From the NCBI RefSeq assembly GCF_001730235.1, contig NZ_MIJF01000003.1, positions 1 to 54,298 of the forward strand: a stretch of DNA of 54,298 nucleotides, read 5' to 3'. Under the pieces are notes generated by a model. That model worked only from the letters and a program-made list of their open reading frames with translations. It was not told the origin of the DNA and made no database searches. The position numbers were made by a program, and so were the translations under genes. The DNA comes from Vulcanibacillus modesticaldus (GTDB taxonomy: Bacteria; Bacillota; Bacilli; Tepidibacillales; Tepidibacillaceae). Shown here piece by piece: positions 38,104 through 49,596 of the stretch (position 1 is the first letter of the stretch; each line of letters starts with the position of its first letter).

Positions 38104-38643
38104 ATGGAAAACGACATCAAAGAAATATTAATTACAAAGGAAGAAATCGAGGCAAAAGTAAAAGAACTTGGAGAAACTTTGAGCAAAGAGTACCAAGGCA
38201 AAACACCTTTGATGGTATGTATATTAAAAGGTGCTGTTTTATTCATGGCTGATTTAGTTAGGAACATGGATATTGAAGTGGAAATGGACTTTATGGCTGT
38301 TTCAAGCTATGGTAAATCAACAGAATCATCAGGTGTAGTTAGAATCTTGAAAGATTTAGATACAACTGTGGAAGGAAGAGATATTATTATCGTTGAAGAT
38401 ATAATCGATAGTGGCTTAACTTTGAGTTATTTGGTTGAAATGTTAAAGGGTAGAAACTTAAACTCCATCAAAATCGTTACATTATTAGATAAGCCACATC
38501 GCAGAAAGGTAGATTTGAAACCTGATTTAAGTGGATTTACCATACCTGATGAGTTTGTAGTGGGATATGGCTTAGACTATGCTGAGAAATATCGTAATAT
38601 ACCATACATAGGCGTTCTTAAACCAGAAGTGTATTCAGGTTAA
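38104..38643 (+). CDS. hpt: Hypoxanthine-guanine phosphoribosyltransferase
   Basis: Salvages hypoxanthine and guanine with PRPP. PRPP loop [13 protein letters not shown] and the base-contact region [22 protein letters not shown] are conserved. 179 aa. ATG 38104 preferred since AGGAGG (38092-38097) is 6 bp upstream; ATG 38098 abuts it. In B. subtilis TilS and HprT together regulate ftsH, and the three genes stay adjacent here. Confidence 0.95.
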   Translation: MENDIKEILITKEEIEAKVKELGETLSKEYQGKTPLMVCILKGAVLFMADLVRNMDIEVEMDFMAVSSYGKSTESSGVVRILKDLDTTVEGRDIIIVEDIIDSGLTLSYLVEMLKGRNLNSIKIVTLLDKPHRRKVDLKPDLSGFTIPDEFVVGYGLDYAEKYRNIPYIGVLKPEVYSG

Positions 38644-38651
38644 TGCACCTA

Positions 38652-38680
38652 TTGTTAGTAGTTATTCTTTTTGGTACAAT
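38652..38680 (+). promoter_or_regulatory. ftsH: Sigma-A promoter of ftsH
   Basis: TTGTTA (38652-38657), 17-bp spacer, TACAAT (38675-38680). Confidence 0.65.
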
Positions 38681-38708
38681 ATTGTAAGTGTATGAGAGGA
38701 GGCAAGAA

Positions 38709-40637
38709 ATGAACCGTTATTTAAAAAATACTGGTTTTTATTTACTGATTTTCCTGCTTACAGTTGGAATAGTGAGCTTTTTTACAAAGCCGAATATTAC
38801 GACGGAACAGATAACTTTTTCACAATTTCAAGAAGAGTTAAAGGCAGGAAAATATAGCGAAGTTACTGCCAGACCCGATGGTTTGACGTACCGTATTGAA
38901 GGAACTTATGCAAAAAATGCTGAAAATAAAAAACGTTTTTATACAAATGCTCCTTTTAGCGAAGGATTTTTAGATGATTTAACTAGTGCTCCAGTCAAGT
39001 TGACCTTTTTAGAACCAAAAAGGGATTCGATTTGGATTACTTTTTTAACATCTATAATACCTTTTGTCCTCATATTTGTTCTTTTCTTTTTCTTACTTAA
39101 TCAAGCCCAGGGTGGCGGAAGTAAAGTAATGAACTTTGGTAAAAGTCGAGCACGTCTATACAATGAAGAAAAGAAGAAAATTACATTTAAGGACGTTGCT
39201 GGTGTAGATGAAGAAAAAGAAGAATTAATTGAGGTAGTTGAGTTTCTTAAAGACCCGAGAAAATTCACTTCACTAGGGGCTAGAATTCCAAAGGGAGTTT
39301 TATTGGTTGGACCTCCTGGTACTGGTAAAACTTTATTGGCAAGGGCTGTAGCTGGAGAGGCAGGTGTGCCATTCTTTAGTATTAGTGGTTCTGATTTCGT
39401 GGAGATGTTTGTGGGTGTAGGTGCTTCTAGGGTTCGTGATCTATTTGAAAATGCTAAGAAAAACGCTCCATGTATCATATTTATAGATGAGATTGATGCC
39501 GTTGGTCGTCAGCGTGGTGCTGGTTTGGGTGGTGGCCATGATGAAAGGGAACAAACCTTAAACCAGTTACTTGTTGAAATGGATGGTTTTGGAGTTAACG
39601 AAGGAATTATCATGATGGCTGCAACTAACCGGGCAGACATCTTAGATCCGGCTTTACTAAGACCAGGGCGTTTTGATAGGCAAATCATCATCGATCGTCC
39701 AGATGTAAAGGGACGTGAAGAAGTATTAAAGGTACATGCTCGGAATAAACCTTTAGCTAAAGATGTGGATCTTAGTATAATTGCTAGAAGGACTCCAGGT
39801 TTTACTGGAGCTGATTTAGAAAATCTGCTTAATGAAGCAGCATTGTTAGCAGCAAGAAGAGATAAAAAAGAGATAACTATGTCGGAGATTGATGAAGCTA
39901 TCGATCGTGTCATTGCTGGACCTGAGAAAAAAAGCAGAGTTATCAGTGAGAAAGAGAAAAAAATTGTCGCTTATCATGAAGCAGGACATACTATAGTTGG
40001 ATATCATCTTGAAAATGCAGATCAAGTTCATAAAGTGACAATTGTGCCAAGGGGCAGTGCCGGCGGGTATACTGTTATGTTACCAAAAGAAGATAGATTT
40101 TTCATGACTAGACCGGAATTGTTAGATAAGATTACCGGACTACTTGGTGGTCGTGTTGCTGAAGAAATCATCCTTGGAGAAGTAAGTACAGGTGCTCATA
40201 ATGATTTTGAGCGCGCGACTGAAATAGCTAGACGAATGGTTACAGAGTTTGGTATGAGTAATTTGGGACCGATGCAATTTGGGAAAGGTAGAGGAGAAGT
40301 ATTTTTAGGAAGAGATTATACACGCCAACAAAATTATAGCGATAAGATTGCATACGAAATTGATCTAGAGGTAAAAGCGATAATTGAAGAAAGTTACAAT
40401 AGATGTAAACAGGTATTAGAAGATCATAAGACGGAGCTAGAATTAATAGCTCAAACATTGATTGAGAAAGAAACTCTAAACGAACAAGAGATTAAACAAC
40501 TTATCGAAAGTGGTAAATTGGAAAATCAAAAACCTGAACCAGATATAAAAGTTCAAATTCAAGGTAAGGAAAACCGTTCTGATTCAGAATTGAACTTTAA
40601 AGATGAAAAAACCATAGATGATTTTTTCGATGATTAA
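38709..40637 (+). CDS. ftsH: ATP-dependent zinc metalloprotease FtsH
   Basis: Membrane AAA+ protease that degrades membrane and regulatory proteins (Spo0E in B. subtilis). Two N-terminal transmembrane helices (about 6-26 and 112-132) flank an extracytoplasmic loop; Walker A GPPGTGKT at 201-208, SRH region with RPGRFDR, zinc site HEAGH at 423-427. 642 aa with an acidic tail. ATG 38709 after GAGAGGAGG; the in-frame start at 38688 has no site. Confidence 0.96.
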   Translation: MNRYLKNTGFYLLIFLLTVGIVSFFTKPNITTEQITFSQFQEELKAGKYSEVTARPDGLTYRIEGTYAKNAENKKRFYTNAPFSEGFLDDLTSAPVKLTFLEPKRDSIWITFLTSIIPFVLIFVLFFFLLNQAQGGGSKVMNFGKSRARLYNEEKKKITFKDVAGVDEEKEELIEVVEFLKDPRKFTSLGARIPKGVLLVGPPGTGKTLLARAVAGEAGVPFFSISGSDFVEMFVGVGASRVRDLFENAKKNAPCIIFIDEIDAVGRQRGAGLGGGHDEREQTLNQLLVEMDGFGVNEGIIMMAATNRADILDPALLRPGRFDRQIIIDRPDVKGREEVLKVHARNKPLAKDVDLSIIARRTPGFTGADLENLLNEAALLAARRDKKEITMSEIDEAIDRVIAGPEKKSRVISEKEKKIVAYHEAGHTIVGYHLENADQVHKVTIVPRGSAGGYTVMLPKEDRFFMTRPELLDKITGLLGGRVAEEIILGEVSTGAHNDFERATEIARRMVTEFGMSNLGPMQFGKGRGEVFLGRDYTRQQNYSDKIAYEIDLEVKAIIEESYNRCKQVLEDHKTELELIAQTLIEKETLNEQEIKQLIESGKLENQKPEPDIKVQIQGKENRSDSELNFKDEKTIDDFFDD

Positions 40638-40646
40638 AAATTTTTT

Positions 40647-40671
40647 GACGCTTCTTAAGCGTCTTTTTTTT
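40647..40671 (+). terminator. Terminator of ftsH
   Basis: 7-bp stem GACGCTT/AAGCGTC, loop CTT, eight T. Confidence 0.9.
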
Positions 40672-40678
40672 GTTTTCG

Positions 40679-40707
40679 TTGAGGTTTTGGTTATAATTGT
40701 ATATGAT
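40679..40707 (+). promoter_or_regulatory. fhs: Candidate promoter of fhs
   Basis: TTGAGG (40679-40684), 17-bp spacer, TATGAT (40702-40707). A second TATAAT at 40692-40697 has no -35. Start close to 40714. Confidence 0.55.
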
Positions 40708-40739
40708 ACAGGAGAGAGGAAATTTAAAGGGGTGATTTT

Positions 40740-42419
40740 ATGGAGAACTTTTTAAGTGATATTGAGATTGCTCAAAGAGCAAAAATGAAACCTATTAAAG
40801 AGATTGCAGAAGAAATTGGAATTCTAGACGAAGAATTAGAGTTATATGGAAACTATAAGGCGAAGGTTTCACTTGAAATTTTAAAACGCTTACACGACAG
40901 AAAAGATGGTAAGTTAATCCTAGTAACGGCCATTAACCCTACACCGGCAGGGGAAGGTAAGTCTACGGTGACTGTAGGTCTTGGCCAAGCGTTTAATAGG
41001 ATAGGTAAGAAGGCAATAATCGCTTTACGAGAACCATCATTAGGACCTAGTATGGGAATTAAAGGTGGAGCTGCTGGTGGTGGTTATTCTCAGGTTGTAC
41101 CGATGGAAGACATAAATTTGCACTTTACTGGGGATATTCATGCGATAACAACAGCTCATAATGCTTTATCAGCAATAATAGATAATCATATTCATCAAGG
41201 AAATCAATTAAATATTGACCCAAGAAGAATTATTTGGAAAAGAGTTGTTGACCTTAACGATAGGGCTCTAAGAAAGATTGTCGTAGGACTAGGTGGACCA
41301 ATTCAAGGAGTACCAAGAGAAGATGGATTTGATATAACAGTTGCTTCGGAAGTTATGGCAATTCTTTGTTTATCTAACGGTTTACAGGATCTTAAAGAGA
41401 GATTAAGTAGGATAGTGGTGGCTTATACATATGATAGAAAGCCAGTAACTGTGGCCGATTTAAATGCACAAGGGGCAATGGCATTACTACTTAAAGATGC
41501 GATAAAGCCAAATTTAGTTCAAACATTAGAAAATACACCAGCTCTTATCCATGGAGGTCCATTTGCCAATATTGCTCATGGTACAAATAGTATACTTGCT
41601 ACAAAGATTGCTTTAAAACTAGCTGATTATACAGTTACAGAGGCTGGTTTTGGTGCTGACTTAGGTGCTGAAAAGTTCTTCCATATTGCTTCACGTTATG
41701 GAGAGTATAAACCTAATGCTGTGGTTATTGTTGCTACAGTAAGGGCATTAAAAATGCATGGTGGCGTAGCAAAAGACGACTTAATGGAAGAAAATATTGA
41801 TGCCTTAAGAAAGGGATTTGTCAATCTACAAAAGCATATGGATACCATAAGAGAATTCAATTTACCATTTGTAATAGCTATCAATAGATTCCATACGGAC
41901 ACTGAAAATGAGCTTCAAGAATTAAAGCAATTGATTGAAGCTGAAGGTGTACCGGTGGCCATTTCAGAAGTATGGGCTAAAGGTGGAGAAGGTGGGATAG
42001 AGTTAGCTGAGAAGCTAATAACAACAATTGAAGAAAATGAAAAAGAACATTCTGAATTATATTCTTTAGACGATTCTATCGAGGCGAAGATTGAGAAAAT
42101 TGCTAAGTCAGTCTATGGAGCAGATGGTGTAGAATTTACAAGTTCAGCCAAAAAACAAATTGCCCAATTTAGTAAAAGAGGATGGGATAAATTGCCAATA
42201 TGCATGGCTAAGACCCAATACTCTTTATCTGATGATCCAAAATTATTGGGTAGACCTAAGGGATTTAAGATTACAATTCGTGAGTTAAGACCGTCAATCG
42301 GGGCAGGTTTTATCGTTGCATTAACCGGTGATGTTATGACTATGCCGGGACTACCGAAAAAACCTGCGGCATTAAATATGGATATTGATGAAAATGGTGT
42401 GATAAAAGGATTATTCTAG
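40740..42419 (+). CDS. fhs: Formate-tetrahydrofolate ligase
   Basis: ATP-dependent synthesis of 10-formyl-THF from formate, an entry to one-carbon metabolism and to the acetyl-CoA pathway in anaerobes. P-loop-like TPAGEGKST at 68-76, and [14 protein letters not shown] and [10 protein letters not shown] family signatures. 559 aa, normal. ATG 40740 after AAAGGGGTGA. It stands alone between two terminators. B. subtilis lacks fhs, and the gene is not expected between ftsH and coaX. Confidence 0.96.
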   Translation: MENFLSDIEIAQRAKMKPIKEIAEEIGILDEELELYGNYKAKVSLEILKRLHDRKDGKLILVTAINPTPAGEGKSTVTVGLGQAFNRIGKKAIIALREPSLGPSMGIKGGAAGGGYSQVVPMEDINLHFTGDIHAITTAHNALSAIIDNHIHQGNQLNIDPRRIIWKRVVDLNDRALRKIVVGLGGPIQGVPREDGFDITVASEVMAILCLSNGLQDLKERLSRIVVAYTYDRKPVTVADLNAQGAMALLLKDAIKPNLVQTLENTPALIHGGPFANIAHGTNSILATKIALKLADYTVTEAGFGADLGAEKFFHIASRYGEYKPNAVVIVATVRALKMHGGVAKDDLMEENIDALRKGFVNLQKHMDTIREFNLPFVIAINRFHTDTENELQELKQLIEAEGVPVAISEVWAKGGEGGIELAEKLITTIEENEKEHSELYSLDDSIEAKIEKIAKSVYGADGVEFTSSAKKQIAQFSKRGWDKLPICMAKTQYSLSDDPKLLGRPKGFKITIRELRPSIGAGFIVALTGDVMTMPGLPKKPAALNMDIDENGVIKGLF

Positions 42420-42448
42420 ATTAAACTGAATTAATGTCAAACTTATTA

Positions 42449-42475
42449 AAATCACCCGTTAGGGTGGTTTTTCTT
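42449..42475 (+). terminator. Terminator of fhs
   Basis: 9-bp stem AAATCACCC/GGGTGGTTT with one G-T pair, loop GTTA, followed by TTCTTT. Confidence 0.88.
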
Positions 42476-42594
42476 TGTCGCTTAGGAAATTAGTGTTTTT
42501 TATTTTTGTGGTTAATTTTTTTAAAATGTTGATTAAGTAACTTCATATTGGTAAGATAAGTCATGAAAAGAAGATGAAAGTTAAGGTGAAGCAG

Positions 42595-43365
42595 ATGATC
42601 CTTGTGATCGATGTTGGAAATACAAATATCGTTTTGGGAGTCTACAAAGGACAACATTTAGTAGAATATTGGAGAGTAGCTACGGATCGTAACAAAACAG
42701 AAGATGAATATGGGATGTTAATCAAGCAATTATTCGAATATCATAGTCTATCATTTAGTGATATTGATGGGGCCATCATTTCATCAGTTGTTCCTCCATT
42801 AATTGTCACTCTAGAAAAAATGGTAAAAAAGTATATCAAGAAGACACCATTGGTTGTGGGACCAGGAATTAAGACTGGAATTAAAATCAATATGGAAAAC
42901 CCAAAAGAGGTTGGAGCGGATCGCATAGTTAATGCTATTGCTGCTATTGAAATCTATGGCACACCTTTAATAATTATTGATTTTGGGACAGCAACAACAT
43001 TTGATTATATCGACAAAAACGGGGCTTATCAGGGTGGAGCAATTGCTCCGGGGATCTATATATCCACAGAAGCACTATATCATAAAGCGGCTAAACTGCC
43101 TCGTATTGAGTTAGTAAAGCCGCCCAATGTGGTTGCTAAAAATACTGTAAATGCAATGCAATCTGGAATTATTTATGGCTTTGCTGGACAAGTAGATGCT
43201 ATAGTTGAAAGAATGATAAAGCAGTCTCCAAATAAACCTAAAGTTGTTGCCACGGGTGGCTTAGCTAATTTGATAGCTAGTGAATCAAAGACTATTGAAG
43301 TCGTTAATTCTTTATTAACACTAGAAGGATTGAGGATTATTTACAATCGAAATAAGAATAAGTAA
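42595..43365 (+). CDS. coaX: Type III pantothenate kinase
   Basis: First step of coenzyme A synthesis, ATP- and monovalent cation-dependent. ASKHA fold; phosphate motif DVGNTN (6-11), GADRIVNA and FGTATTFD are intact. 256 aa. ATG 42595 with AAGGTGAAG upstream gives the standard [11 protein letters not shown] start; an in-frame ATG at 42574 is less likely. The 174 bp upstream hold the fhs terminator and no clear promoter. Confidence 0.95.
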   Translation: MILVIDVGNTNIVLGVYKGQHLVEYWRVATDRNKTEDEYGMLIKQLFEYHSLSFSDIDGAIISSVVPPLIVTLEKMVKKYIKKTPLVVGPGIKTGIKINMENPKEVGADRIVNAIAAIEIYGTPLIIIDFGTATTFDYIDKNGAYQGGAIAPGIYISTEALYHKAAKLPRIELVKPPNVVAKNTVNAMQSGIIYGFAGQVDAIVERMIKQSPNKPKVVATGGLANLIASESKTIEVVNSLLTLEGLRIIYNRNKNK

Positions 43366-43376
43366 GAATAGTTTAG

Positions 43377-43408
43377 AAGGATTCCCAAGTGCTGGGGTCC
43401 TTTTATAA
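43377..43408 (+). terminator. Probable terminator after coaX
   Basis: 9-bp stem AAGGATTCC (43377-43385) with GGGGTCCTT (43394-43402), two G-T pairs, then TTATAATT. The T-tract is interrupted, so efficiency may be partial. Confidence 0.6.
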
Positions 43409-43466
43409 TTAATAAGTTCATTGATTAGAATAGCTATTGTTATTGACTTTTTGAGGAGGATTAAAG

Positions 43467-44342
43467 ATGAAAGACTATTTAGTTAAAGCATTAGCTTTTG
43501 ATGGTAAAGTAAGAGTTTACGTAATAAATTCAACTGAATTAGTGAGTCAATTACAAAAGAGCCATGACACTTGGCCTACTGCTAGTGCAGCTTTAGGAAG
43601 GGCTGCAACAATAGGAGCTATGATGGGTGCCATGCTTAAAGGTGACGAAAAGTTAACCATTCAGATAAAAGGTGATGGACCGATAGGTCAAATAGTAATA
43701 GATGCCAATAATAAGGGTGAGGTGCGAGGTTACGTTACTAATCCAGTAGTAGACATACCGAAGAATAAAAAGGGAAAATTAGATGTTGCTAGAGCTGTTG
43801 GAAAAGGAAATATATACATTATTAAGGATTTAGGCCTAAAGGAACCTTATAGGGGAAGTATTCCTATCGTATCAGGGGAATTAGGGGAAGATTTCACTTA
43901 CTATTTTGCTCACTCTGAACAAACTCCTTCAGCTGTAGCAGTGGGTGTTTTGGTAAATAAGGATTATTCCATAAAGGCAGCAGGTGGGTTTATTATTCAA
44001 ATTTTACCTAATATAACTGACGAAGAGATCAGTTTGATAGAAAGGACCCTGGAAAATTTTCCTCCTGTATCAAGCTTAATTGATCAAGGGTTAACGCCTG
44101 AAGATATTTTGGAAAAATTGTTTGCAGATCCAGTTCAGATACTTGAAAAAATGGATATTCAGTTTAAATGTAATTGTTCAAAAGAAAGAATCAAAAAAGT
44201 ATTAATTAGTTTAGGTAAAGAGGAAATTGAAGATATGATAGAGAAAGAAGATGTAGTGGAAGTAGTTTGTCAATTTTGTAATACGAAGTACCACTACAAT
44301 AAAGAGGAGTTAGGTAAGCTTTTAGAAGCTTTGGGCTCATAG
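43467..44342 (+). CDS. hslO: Redox-regulated chaperone Hsp33
   Basis: Holdase activated by oxidation. N-terminal core about 1-230 ([22 protein letters not shown]) and C-terminal zinc switch C235-x-C237 and C268-x2-C271, with a 30-residue linker as in the family. 291 aa. ATG 43467 with GAGGAGG upstream. Followed after 16 bp by a peptidyl-prolyl isomerase gene, so two folding factors are coupled. Confidence 0.96.
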   Translation: MKDYLVKALAFDGKVRVYVINSTELVSQLQKSHDTWPTASAALGRAATIGAMMGAMLKGDEKLTIQIKGDGPIGQIVIDANNKGEVRGYVTNPVVDIPKNKKGKLDVARAVGKGNIYIIKDLGLKEPYRGSIPIVSGELGEDFTYYFAHSEQTPSAVAVGVLVNKDYSIKAAGGFIIQILPNITDEEISLIERTLENFPPVSSLIDQGLTPEDILEKLFADPVQILEKMDIQFKCNCSKERIKKVLISLGKEEIEDMIEKEDVVEVVCQFCNTKYHYNKEELGKLLEALGS

Positions 44343-44358
44343 CAAGGAGTTGGATAGA

Positions 44359-45261
44359 ATGTCAAGAGAAAAGATCTTAATAGGGATCATCGTGTTATTA
44401 ATAGGTACGATTATCACAGGATACCTATGGCTTAATAATGGCAATCAATCGCCAAGTGCAGTTGCTGTGGTAAATGGCAAAGAAATTACTTATGAAGAAT
44501 TTATAAATGAATTAAAAAGATTATATGGAAAAGAAGTATTAAACGAAATGATCAATCGAAAAATTATCGTTGAAGCCGCAAACAGATATGGTATCAAGGC
44601 TAGTCAAGATGAAATTCAGCGTCAGTATGCAGAGTTAAAAAAAGATTATAATTCCGAGGAGGATTTTGTAGGTTACTTAAAGGAACAGGTGGGCTGGACG
44701 AAGGAACAATTACTTGAATATATAGAATACTATATTCTTTGGGAAGAGTTAGCAACTAAAGATGTGAATATATCTGAAGAACAGATTAAAGATTATTATG
44801 AGAATAATCGTTCACAATATGGTATCCCAGAAAGGTTCCGTATTCAGCAGATTGTAGTTGCCACTGAAGAAGAAGCAAACCAAGTTGTTAATGAATTAAA
44901 TAATGGGTCTGATTTTAATACTCTGGCTAAGGAACGTTCAATCGATATGTTAACTTTAGGTAATGGCGGAGATCTAGGGATGGTCACAATAGACGACCCT
45001 TCGGTTGATCCTGCAATATTAAATAAGGCAAAAGCTTTAGAAATCAACGAAATTGCCACAGTTCCCATAGATAGTGGATATGCGATTATTCGTGTTGTCG
45101 ATCATAAAGATGCCGTACAATATACTCTAGAAGAGGTCAAAGATCGAATAAGAAGGGAAATAGCGCTAAGCCAAGGTAATTCTTTGCCTGAGGTATTAGA
45201 GCAACTAAAAGCAGAAATGAATGTTCAAATATTAGACGATATAATAAAAAATATTGATTAA
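44359..45261 (+). CDS. yacD: Membrane-anchored PpiC/SurA-type peptidyl-prolyl isomerase (YacD-like)
   Basis: Extracytoplasmic folding factor. One N-terminal membrane helix (about 6-25) without a lipobox, a SurA-like N-terminal part (VAVVNGKEITYEEF), then a parvulin domain at about 155-255 (FRIQQIVVATEEEA; NGGDLGMV). 300 aa. ATG 44359 after AAGGAG; TTG 44350 is inside the site. Matches yacD after hslO in B. subtilis. The second PPIase of the window, distinct from the lipoprotein at 23453. Confidence 0.87.
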   Translation: MSREKILIGIIVLLIGTIITGYLWLNNGNQSPSAVAVVNGKEITYEEFINELKRLYGKEVLNEMINRKIIVEAANRYGIKASQDEIQRQYAELKKDYNSEEDFVGYLKEQVGWTKEQLLEYIEYYILWEELATKDVNISEEQIKDYYENNRSQYGIPERFRIQQIVVATEEEANQVVNELNNGSDFNTLAKERSIDMLTLGNGGDLGMVTIDDPSVDPAILNKAKALEINEIATVPIDSGYAIIRVVDHKDAVQYTLEEVKDRIRREIALSQGNSLPEVLEQLKAEMNVQILDDIIKNID

Positions 45262-45266
45262 AAATG

Positions 45267-45291
45267 AGGTCAACTTTTGTTGGCCTTTTTT
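45267..45291 (+). terminator. Terminator of the hslO-yacD unit
   Basis: 7-bp stem AGGTCAA/TTGGCCT with one G-T pair, 6-base loop, then TTTTT. In B. subtilis cysK follows; here there are about 150 bp without a gene before pabB. Confidence 0.8.
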
Positions 45292-45438
45292 GTCGCATTT
45301 TGTTCATGGTTTTAAAATTCGGATATGTTCTTTAGGGTTTTTTATACTCCTATAAAAATGTATACTTAAGTTTAGATAATGCAGTTAGAATCCTCTCTAA
45401 TTAATTTGAGACAATGTTAATGTAAATGGAGTGAAACT

Positions 45439-46935
45439 ATGAACTATCCGTCTTATGAGCAATTAGAACAACTTTTTAATAATGGTTTCCGATATTTGCC
45501 AATTGGGATAAAGAAAAAATTTGTAACCTTTGATCCGATAAAATTGTTTCAAAAAGTCAATAGTAATGGAGAATATAGTTTTATATTTGAAAGTGGGAGA
45601 ATAGGACGTTACACCTATATCGGTGGAGATCCAGTATTGGTTATCAAAGGTAAGGATTATCAAATAGCAAAAATAAACCGGGCAGGAGACGAAGTAATAT
45701 ATTATGGAAATCCTTTAGAAATTCTAAAGGGAGTAATGGATGGCTTTTCTGTACCTAAGATAAAAGAATTACCAAAATTCTTTGGTGGAGCGATCGGTTA
45801 TCTTAGTTATGATATGGGAAAGTATTTCGAGAAGTTACCAGAAATAGCGACTGATGACGTAAAGGTGCCTGACTTGTATCTTATGATTATCGATAAAGTA
45901 TGGATATACGATAATCAAGAACAGGAACTTCATTACGTGGAACTTGTACATTTTGAAGATGGAGATTCATTAAAGGAGATATATGATTTTCAACTAAAAA
46001 AATTACTGCAAGTTTGGGATGATACCCTTTCCAATATAGACGAGAATACTTCAAATATTAAAATTTATAATGGCAAGGTAGATCGTTCTATCATTTCTAC
46101 ATCTTTTACAGAGGAAGGTTTCATAGATGCGGTTAAGAAAGTCCAGGATTACATCGCTCAAGGCGATGTGTTTCAAGTTAACCTATCTGTTCGTCAATCA
46201 AGAAGATTAAACAGTGATGGATTTAACATTTATCAACATTTGCGTTTGATCAATCCTTCTCCATACATGGGTTACATCAAATTTCCAGATGTGCAATTGG
46301 TTAGTGGTTCTCCCGAACTTTTAATAGAGGTATCAGATGGTTATATCCAAACCCGTCCGATTGCAGGAACGAGACCTCGGGGAAGAGATGAGCATGAAGA
46401 TGAGATGTTGGTAAAAGACCTATTAGGAAACGAAAAAGAAACAGCTGAACATGTAATGCTTGTCGATTTAGAGAGAAATGATTTAGGGAGAGTTTGTAAG
46501 TTTGGGACTGTCAAAGTAAATGAATTTATGGTTGTCGAAAAATACTCCCACGTCATGCACATTGTTTCCAATGTGATAGGGCAGATAGACGATAAAAAAG
46601 ATATATATGATTGTATTAGAGCAACTTTTCCGGGAGGGACTATTACGGGTGCTCCAAAGATTAGAACGATGGAAATTATTGAAGAATTGGAGCCAGTTAA
46701 AAGAGGACCGTATACTGGGTCGATGGGATGGATCAGTTTTAGTGGTGACTTAGAGTTAAATATTTTAATAAGAACCTTGCTGGTTAAAGATGGGGTCGGT
46801 TATATTCAAGCTGGTGCAGGAATAGTAATTGATTCAATACCTAAGAATGAGTATATCGAGTCCTTAAACAAGGCTGAAGCTTTATGGAGGGCTGTAGAGA
46901 GCAGTGAAAAAGCGATAAAGGAGACGCGACCATGA
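45439..46935 (+). CDS. pabB: Aminodeoxychorismate synthase component I
   Basis: Aminates chorismate with ammonia from PabA to give 4-amino-4-deoxychorismate. N-terminal ADC synthase domain (1-170) and chorismate-binding domain (about 220-490) with [20 protein letters not shown] and [20 protein letters not shown]. 498 aa, in the range shared with TrpE; assignment to PabB rests on the following pabA-pabC-folPBK genes. A dual role with tryptophan synthesis cannot be excluded. Its stop overlaps the pabA start. Confidence 0.9.
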   Translation: MNYPSYEQLEQLFNNGFRYLPIGIKKKFVTFDPIKLFQKVNSNGEYSFIFESGRIGRYTYIGGDPVLVIKGKDYQIAKINRAGDEVIYYGNPLEILKGVMDGFSVPKIKELPKFFGGAIGYLSYDMGKYFEKLPEIATDDVKVPDLYLMIIDKVWIYDNQEQELHYVELVHFEDGDSLKEIYDFQLKKLLQVWDDTLSNIDENTSNIKIYNGKVDRSIISTSFTEEGFIDAVKKVQDYIAQGDVFQVNLSVRQSRRLNSDGFNIYQHLRLINPSPYMGYIKFPDVQLVSGSPELLIEVSDGYIQTRPIAGTRPRGRDEHEDEMLVKDLLGNEKETAEHVMLVDLERNDLGRVCKFGTVKVNEFMVVEKYSHVMHIVSNVIGQIDDKKDIYDCIRATFPGGTITGAPKIRTMEIIEELEPVKRGPYTGSMGWISFSGDLELNILIRTLLVKDGVGYIQAGAGIVIDSIPKNEYIESLNKAEALWRAVESSEKAIKETRP

Positions 46936-47528
46936 TTTTAGTTATAGACAACTATGATTCTTTTACCTTTAACTTAGTACAATATTTTGGGGAATTAGGT
47001 GAAGATCTTGAAGTTAGTCGCAATGATGAAATAACTTTATTAGATATCGAGAATAAAAACCCCAATTATATCGTTATCTCTCCGGGACCCTGTACCCCGG
47101 ATGAAGCGGGGATTAGTTTAGAAGTCATCAAACATTTCTCTGGCAGAATCCCTATATTAGGAGTGTGTTTGGGTCATCAAGCGATAGCCCAAGCCTTTGG
47201 TGGTAAAGTAGTCCGTGCAGAAAAATTAATGCATGGAAAAACCTCAATAATCTACCATGATCAAAAAACGATATTCAAAAATATTCCTCAAGCATTCAAA
47301 GCCACAAGATATCATTCTCTAATCGTTGATGACAAGAGTTTATCTCCTGAATTTGAAGTGTCGGCTAAAACTAATGCGGGAGAGATAATGGCGATTAGAC
47401 ACAAAGAATACCCTTTAGAAGGTGTTCAATTTCATCCGGAATCAATTTTAACAGAATATGGTAAAGAATTGATTAAAAACTTTATTAGTCATTATGCGAG
47501 GGTACCCTATGAAATGGATATTAAATGA
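46932..47528 (+). CDS. pabA: Aminodeoxychorismate synthase glutaminase component
   Basis: Class I glutamine amidotransferase supplying ammonia to PabB. Triad: C79 in GVCLGHQ, H168 and E170 in FHPES. 198 aa. ATG overlaps the pabB stop by four bases, and its 3' end overlaps pabC by 20 bases. In B. subtilis this subunit also serves TrpE; no trp genes are nearby here. Confidence 0.93.
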   Translation: MILVIDNYDSFTFNLVQYFGELGEDLEVSRNDEITLLDIENKNPNYIVISPGPCTPDEAGISLEVIKHFSGRIPILGVCLGHQAIAQAFGGKVVRAEKLMHGKTSIIYHDQKTIFKNIPQAFKATRYHSLIVDDKSLSPEFEVSAKTNAGEIMAIRHKEYPLEGVQFHPESILTEYGKELIKNFISHYARVPYEMDIK

Positions 47529-48378
47529 ACAAATTGTTGAGGAAGACCAGCTATCAATATCCGTTAAAGATCATGGATTTCTATACGGAGTAGGATTATT
47601 TGAAACTTTTAGAGTATATGATGGTACTCCGTTCTTATTTCAAGAGCATATTAAGAGGTTAAAAGAGGGACTTAGCCTTATCGGAATAGAGAGTAAAATT
47701 GATCAAAACAAAATGTCTCAGGACTTAAACCGGTTGCTAGAAATTAATAATTTAAATGACGCTTATGTGAGGGTAACTGTAACAGCAGGGACCGCTCCAT
47801 TGGGATTACCTAACCAAAAATATGACAAACCAACAATATTATGGCAAATCAAACCTTTACCGCCGTTTAGTGATGAGCCGTCTATGGGGAAAAATGCTAT
47901 CATTCTAAAAACCCCTAGAAACTTAGCTGAAACTAGAATTAGATTAAAATCAATAAATTTTTTAAACAATGTAATTGCCAAACACGAAATCATAGACTTA
48001 GAAAATTATGAAGGGATATTTTTAACTCATGATGGTTACGTGGCCGAAGGGATTGTGAGTAATATTTTTTTTGTGAAGCAGGGGAAAGTGTACACTCCTT
48101 CATTGGATGCTGGGATTTTAAATGGTATTACAAGACAACAAATTATTTCTATATGTGAACAAAATAATATATCGCTTATGGAAGGATTGTTTTCTCCTGA
48201 AACATTGATTGAAGCTGATGAAATTTTTATTACTAACTCTATTCAAGAAGTTGTACCAATTCTTAAGTTAAATGAACGAGAATATTTTTTTGACATGAAT
48301 ACACTAACATACTCTATAATCAAGGCCTATAAAGATTCAATAAAGCAAACCATCATTAACAACAAAGGAAGTGAATGA
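47509..48378 (+). CDS. pabC: 4-amino-4-deoxychorismate lyase
   Basis: PLP enzyme of fold type IV that splits ADC to p-aminobenzoate and pyruvate. [15 protein letters not shown], the lysine in [14 protein letters not shown], and [11 protein letters not shown] are typical. 289 aa. ATG 47509 (GAGGGT upstream) gives the standard MKWILNE start; ATG 47494 in frame lacks a site. Distinguished from branched-chain or D-amino acid transaminases mainly by context. Confidence 0.9.
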   Translation: MKWILNEQIVEEDQLSISVKDHGFLYGVGLFETFRVYDGTPFLFQEHIKRLKEGLSLIGIESKIDQNKMSQDLNRLLEINNLNDAYVRVTVTAGTAPLGLPNQKYDKPTILWQIKPLPPFSDEPSMGKNAIILKTPRNLAETRIRLKSINFLNNVIAKHEIIDLENYEGIFLTHDGYVAEGIVSNIFFVKQGKVYTPSLDAGILNGITRQQIISICEQNNISLMEGLFSPETLIEADEIFITNSIQEVVPILKLNEREYFFDMNTLTYSIIKAYKDSIKQTIINNKGSE

Positions 48379-48381
48379 GAA

Positions 48382-49581
48382 GTGAATGACTTAAAATATA
48401 ATACCCACCTTATTAAAGTCGATTCATCGGCTAAGTTAAAAGAAGAAATGAATAAAATTGGCGCTGATAATGCCGGAATTAATGTAATGCTCCCAAAGGG
48501 AGAGATGCTGCTGATTAAGGTACAAAGGGTTCCATTAGAAGCGGCAAACATATTGAAACAAGAATTGCTATCTAAAAATGGCGAAGCAGTTTTACATAGA
48601 GGGGTTTCAAACTTAACCGAGGAAGTTTCTGATGTTTTATTAATGGCTACCAAAAAACAGTTTATTGAAGTTATAAAAAAATTGAAGGTTCAGCCCTTCG
48701 GGTTAAAACAAATTGCTAAAGAGATTGAAGATGTACTTAAAATGAATGAAAGAAGCAATCAGGAAAAAGTTCTCGATTGCAGAGGAATCCCATTATCAAT
48801 AGGAGAAAAGACATTAGTTATGGGTATACTAAATGTTACCCCAGATTCCTTTTCAGATGGTGGGAAATTTAACGACTTAGAAGCGGCCATTAACCAAGCA
48901 AAAAAAATGGTTGAAGAGGGAGCAGATATTATTGATGTAGGGGGAGAATCTACCCGTCCTGGACATCAAGCTGTTCCTTTAGAAGAGGAATTAAAAAGGG
49001 TAATCCCAATTATAGAGAGGTTATCACAGGAGATATCGGTACCGATTTCTATTGATACTTATAAAGCGGAAGTAGCTAAAAGAGCAATTGAAGCTGGCGC
49101 ACATATTATTAATGACGTATGGGGATTTAAAAGGGATCCTGATATGGCAAATGTTGCTGCAGAACTAGAGGTACCCGTTATCTTGATGCATAATCGTGAG
49201 GATAGAAACTATCAATCCCTAATGGATGATATAATTGCTGATTTAAGGGAGAGTATTGATATTGCGATCAAAGCCGGTGTTAAGGATGATAATATTATTC
49301 TTGATCCGGGAATTGGATTTGCAAAAACCTACGAACAAAATTTAGTCGTTATGAATCGTCTTGATGAGATTGTGGCATTAGGGTATCCGGTTTTATTGGG
49401 CACTTCTAGAAAATCAATGATCGGTTTAACATTAGATTTACCTGTTGATCAGAGGTTAGAAGGAACTGCAGCTACAGTTTCAATAGGTATTGCAAAAGGT
49501 TGTAAAATCATGAGAGTTCATGACGTAAAAGAAATAAAAAGGGTTTGCAAAATGATGGATGCCATTATTTATATCAAATAA
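48382..49581 (+). CDS. folP: Dihydropteroate synthase, long form with N-terminal extension
   Basis: Joins p-aminobenzoate to the pterin pyrophosphate; sulfonamide target. The TIM-barrel DHPS core begins about residue 140: GILNVTPDSFSDGG from 148, DVGGESTRPG, SIDTYKAEVAK, DPGIGFAKT and GTSRKS. About 130 extra N-terminal residues form a separate domain absent from the roughly 285-aa B. subtilis enzyme; such extensions occur in clostridial relatives. GTG start, AAAGGAAGTGA upstream, 3 bp after pabC. Confidence 0.92.
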   Translation: MNDLKYNTHLIKVDSSAKLKEEMNKIGADNAGINVMLPKGEMLLIKVQRVPLEAANILKQELLSKNGEAVLHRGVSNLTEEVSDVLLMATKKQFIEVIKKLKVQPFGLKQIAKEIEDVLKMNERSNQEKVLDCRGIPLSIGEKTLVMGILNVTPDSFSDGGKFNDLEAAINQAKKMVEEGADIIDVGGESTRPGHQAVPLEEELKRVIPIIERLSQEISVPISIDTYKAEVAKRAIEAGAHIINDVWGFKRDPDMANVAAELEVPVILMHNREDRNYQSLMDDIIADLRESIDIAIKAGVKDDNIILDPGIGFAKTYEQNLVVMNRLDEIVALGYPVLLGTSRKSMIGLTLDLPVDQRLEGTAATVSIGIAKGCKIMRVHDVKEIKRVCKMMDAIIYIK

Positions 49582-49596
49582 GATGGGGAGTTAGTA

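Noticed and set aside
39509-39913. A 134-codon frame on the minus strand within ftsH
   Set aside because: Lies opposite the conserved AAA+ domain of FtsH, has no ribosome site and is explained as a shadow of the coding frame.
48327-48653. A 108-codon minus-strand frame across pabC and folP
   Set aside because: Antisense to two well-supported genes, no start signals and low-complexity product.
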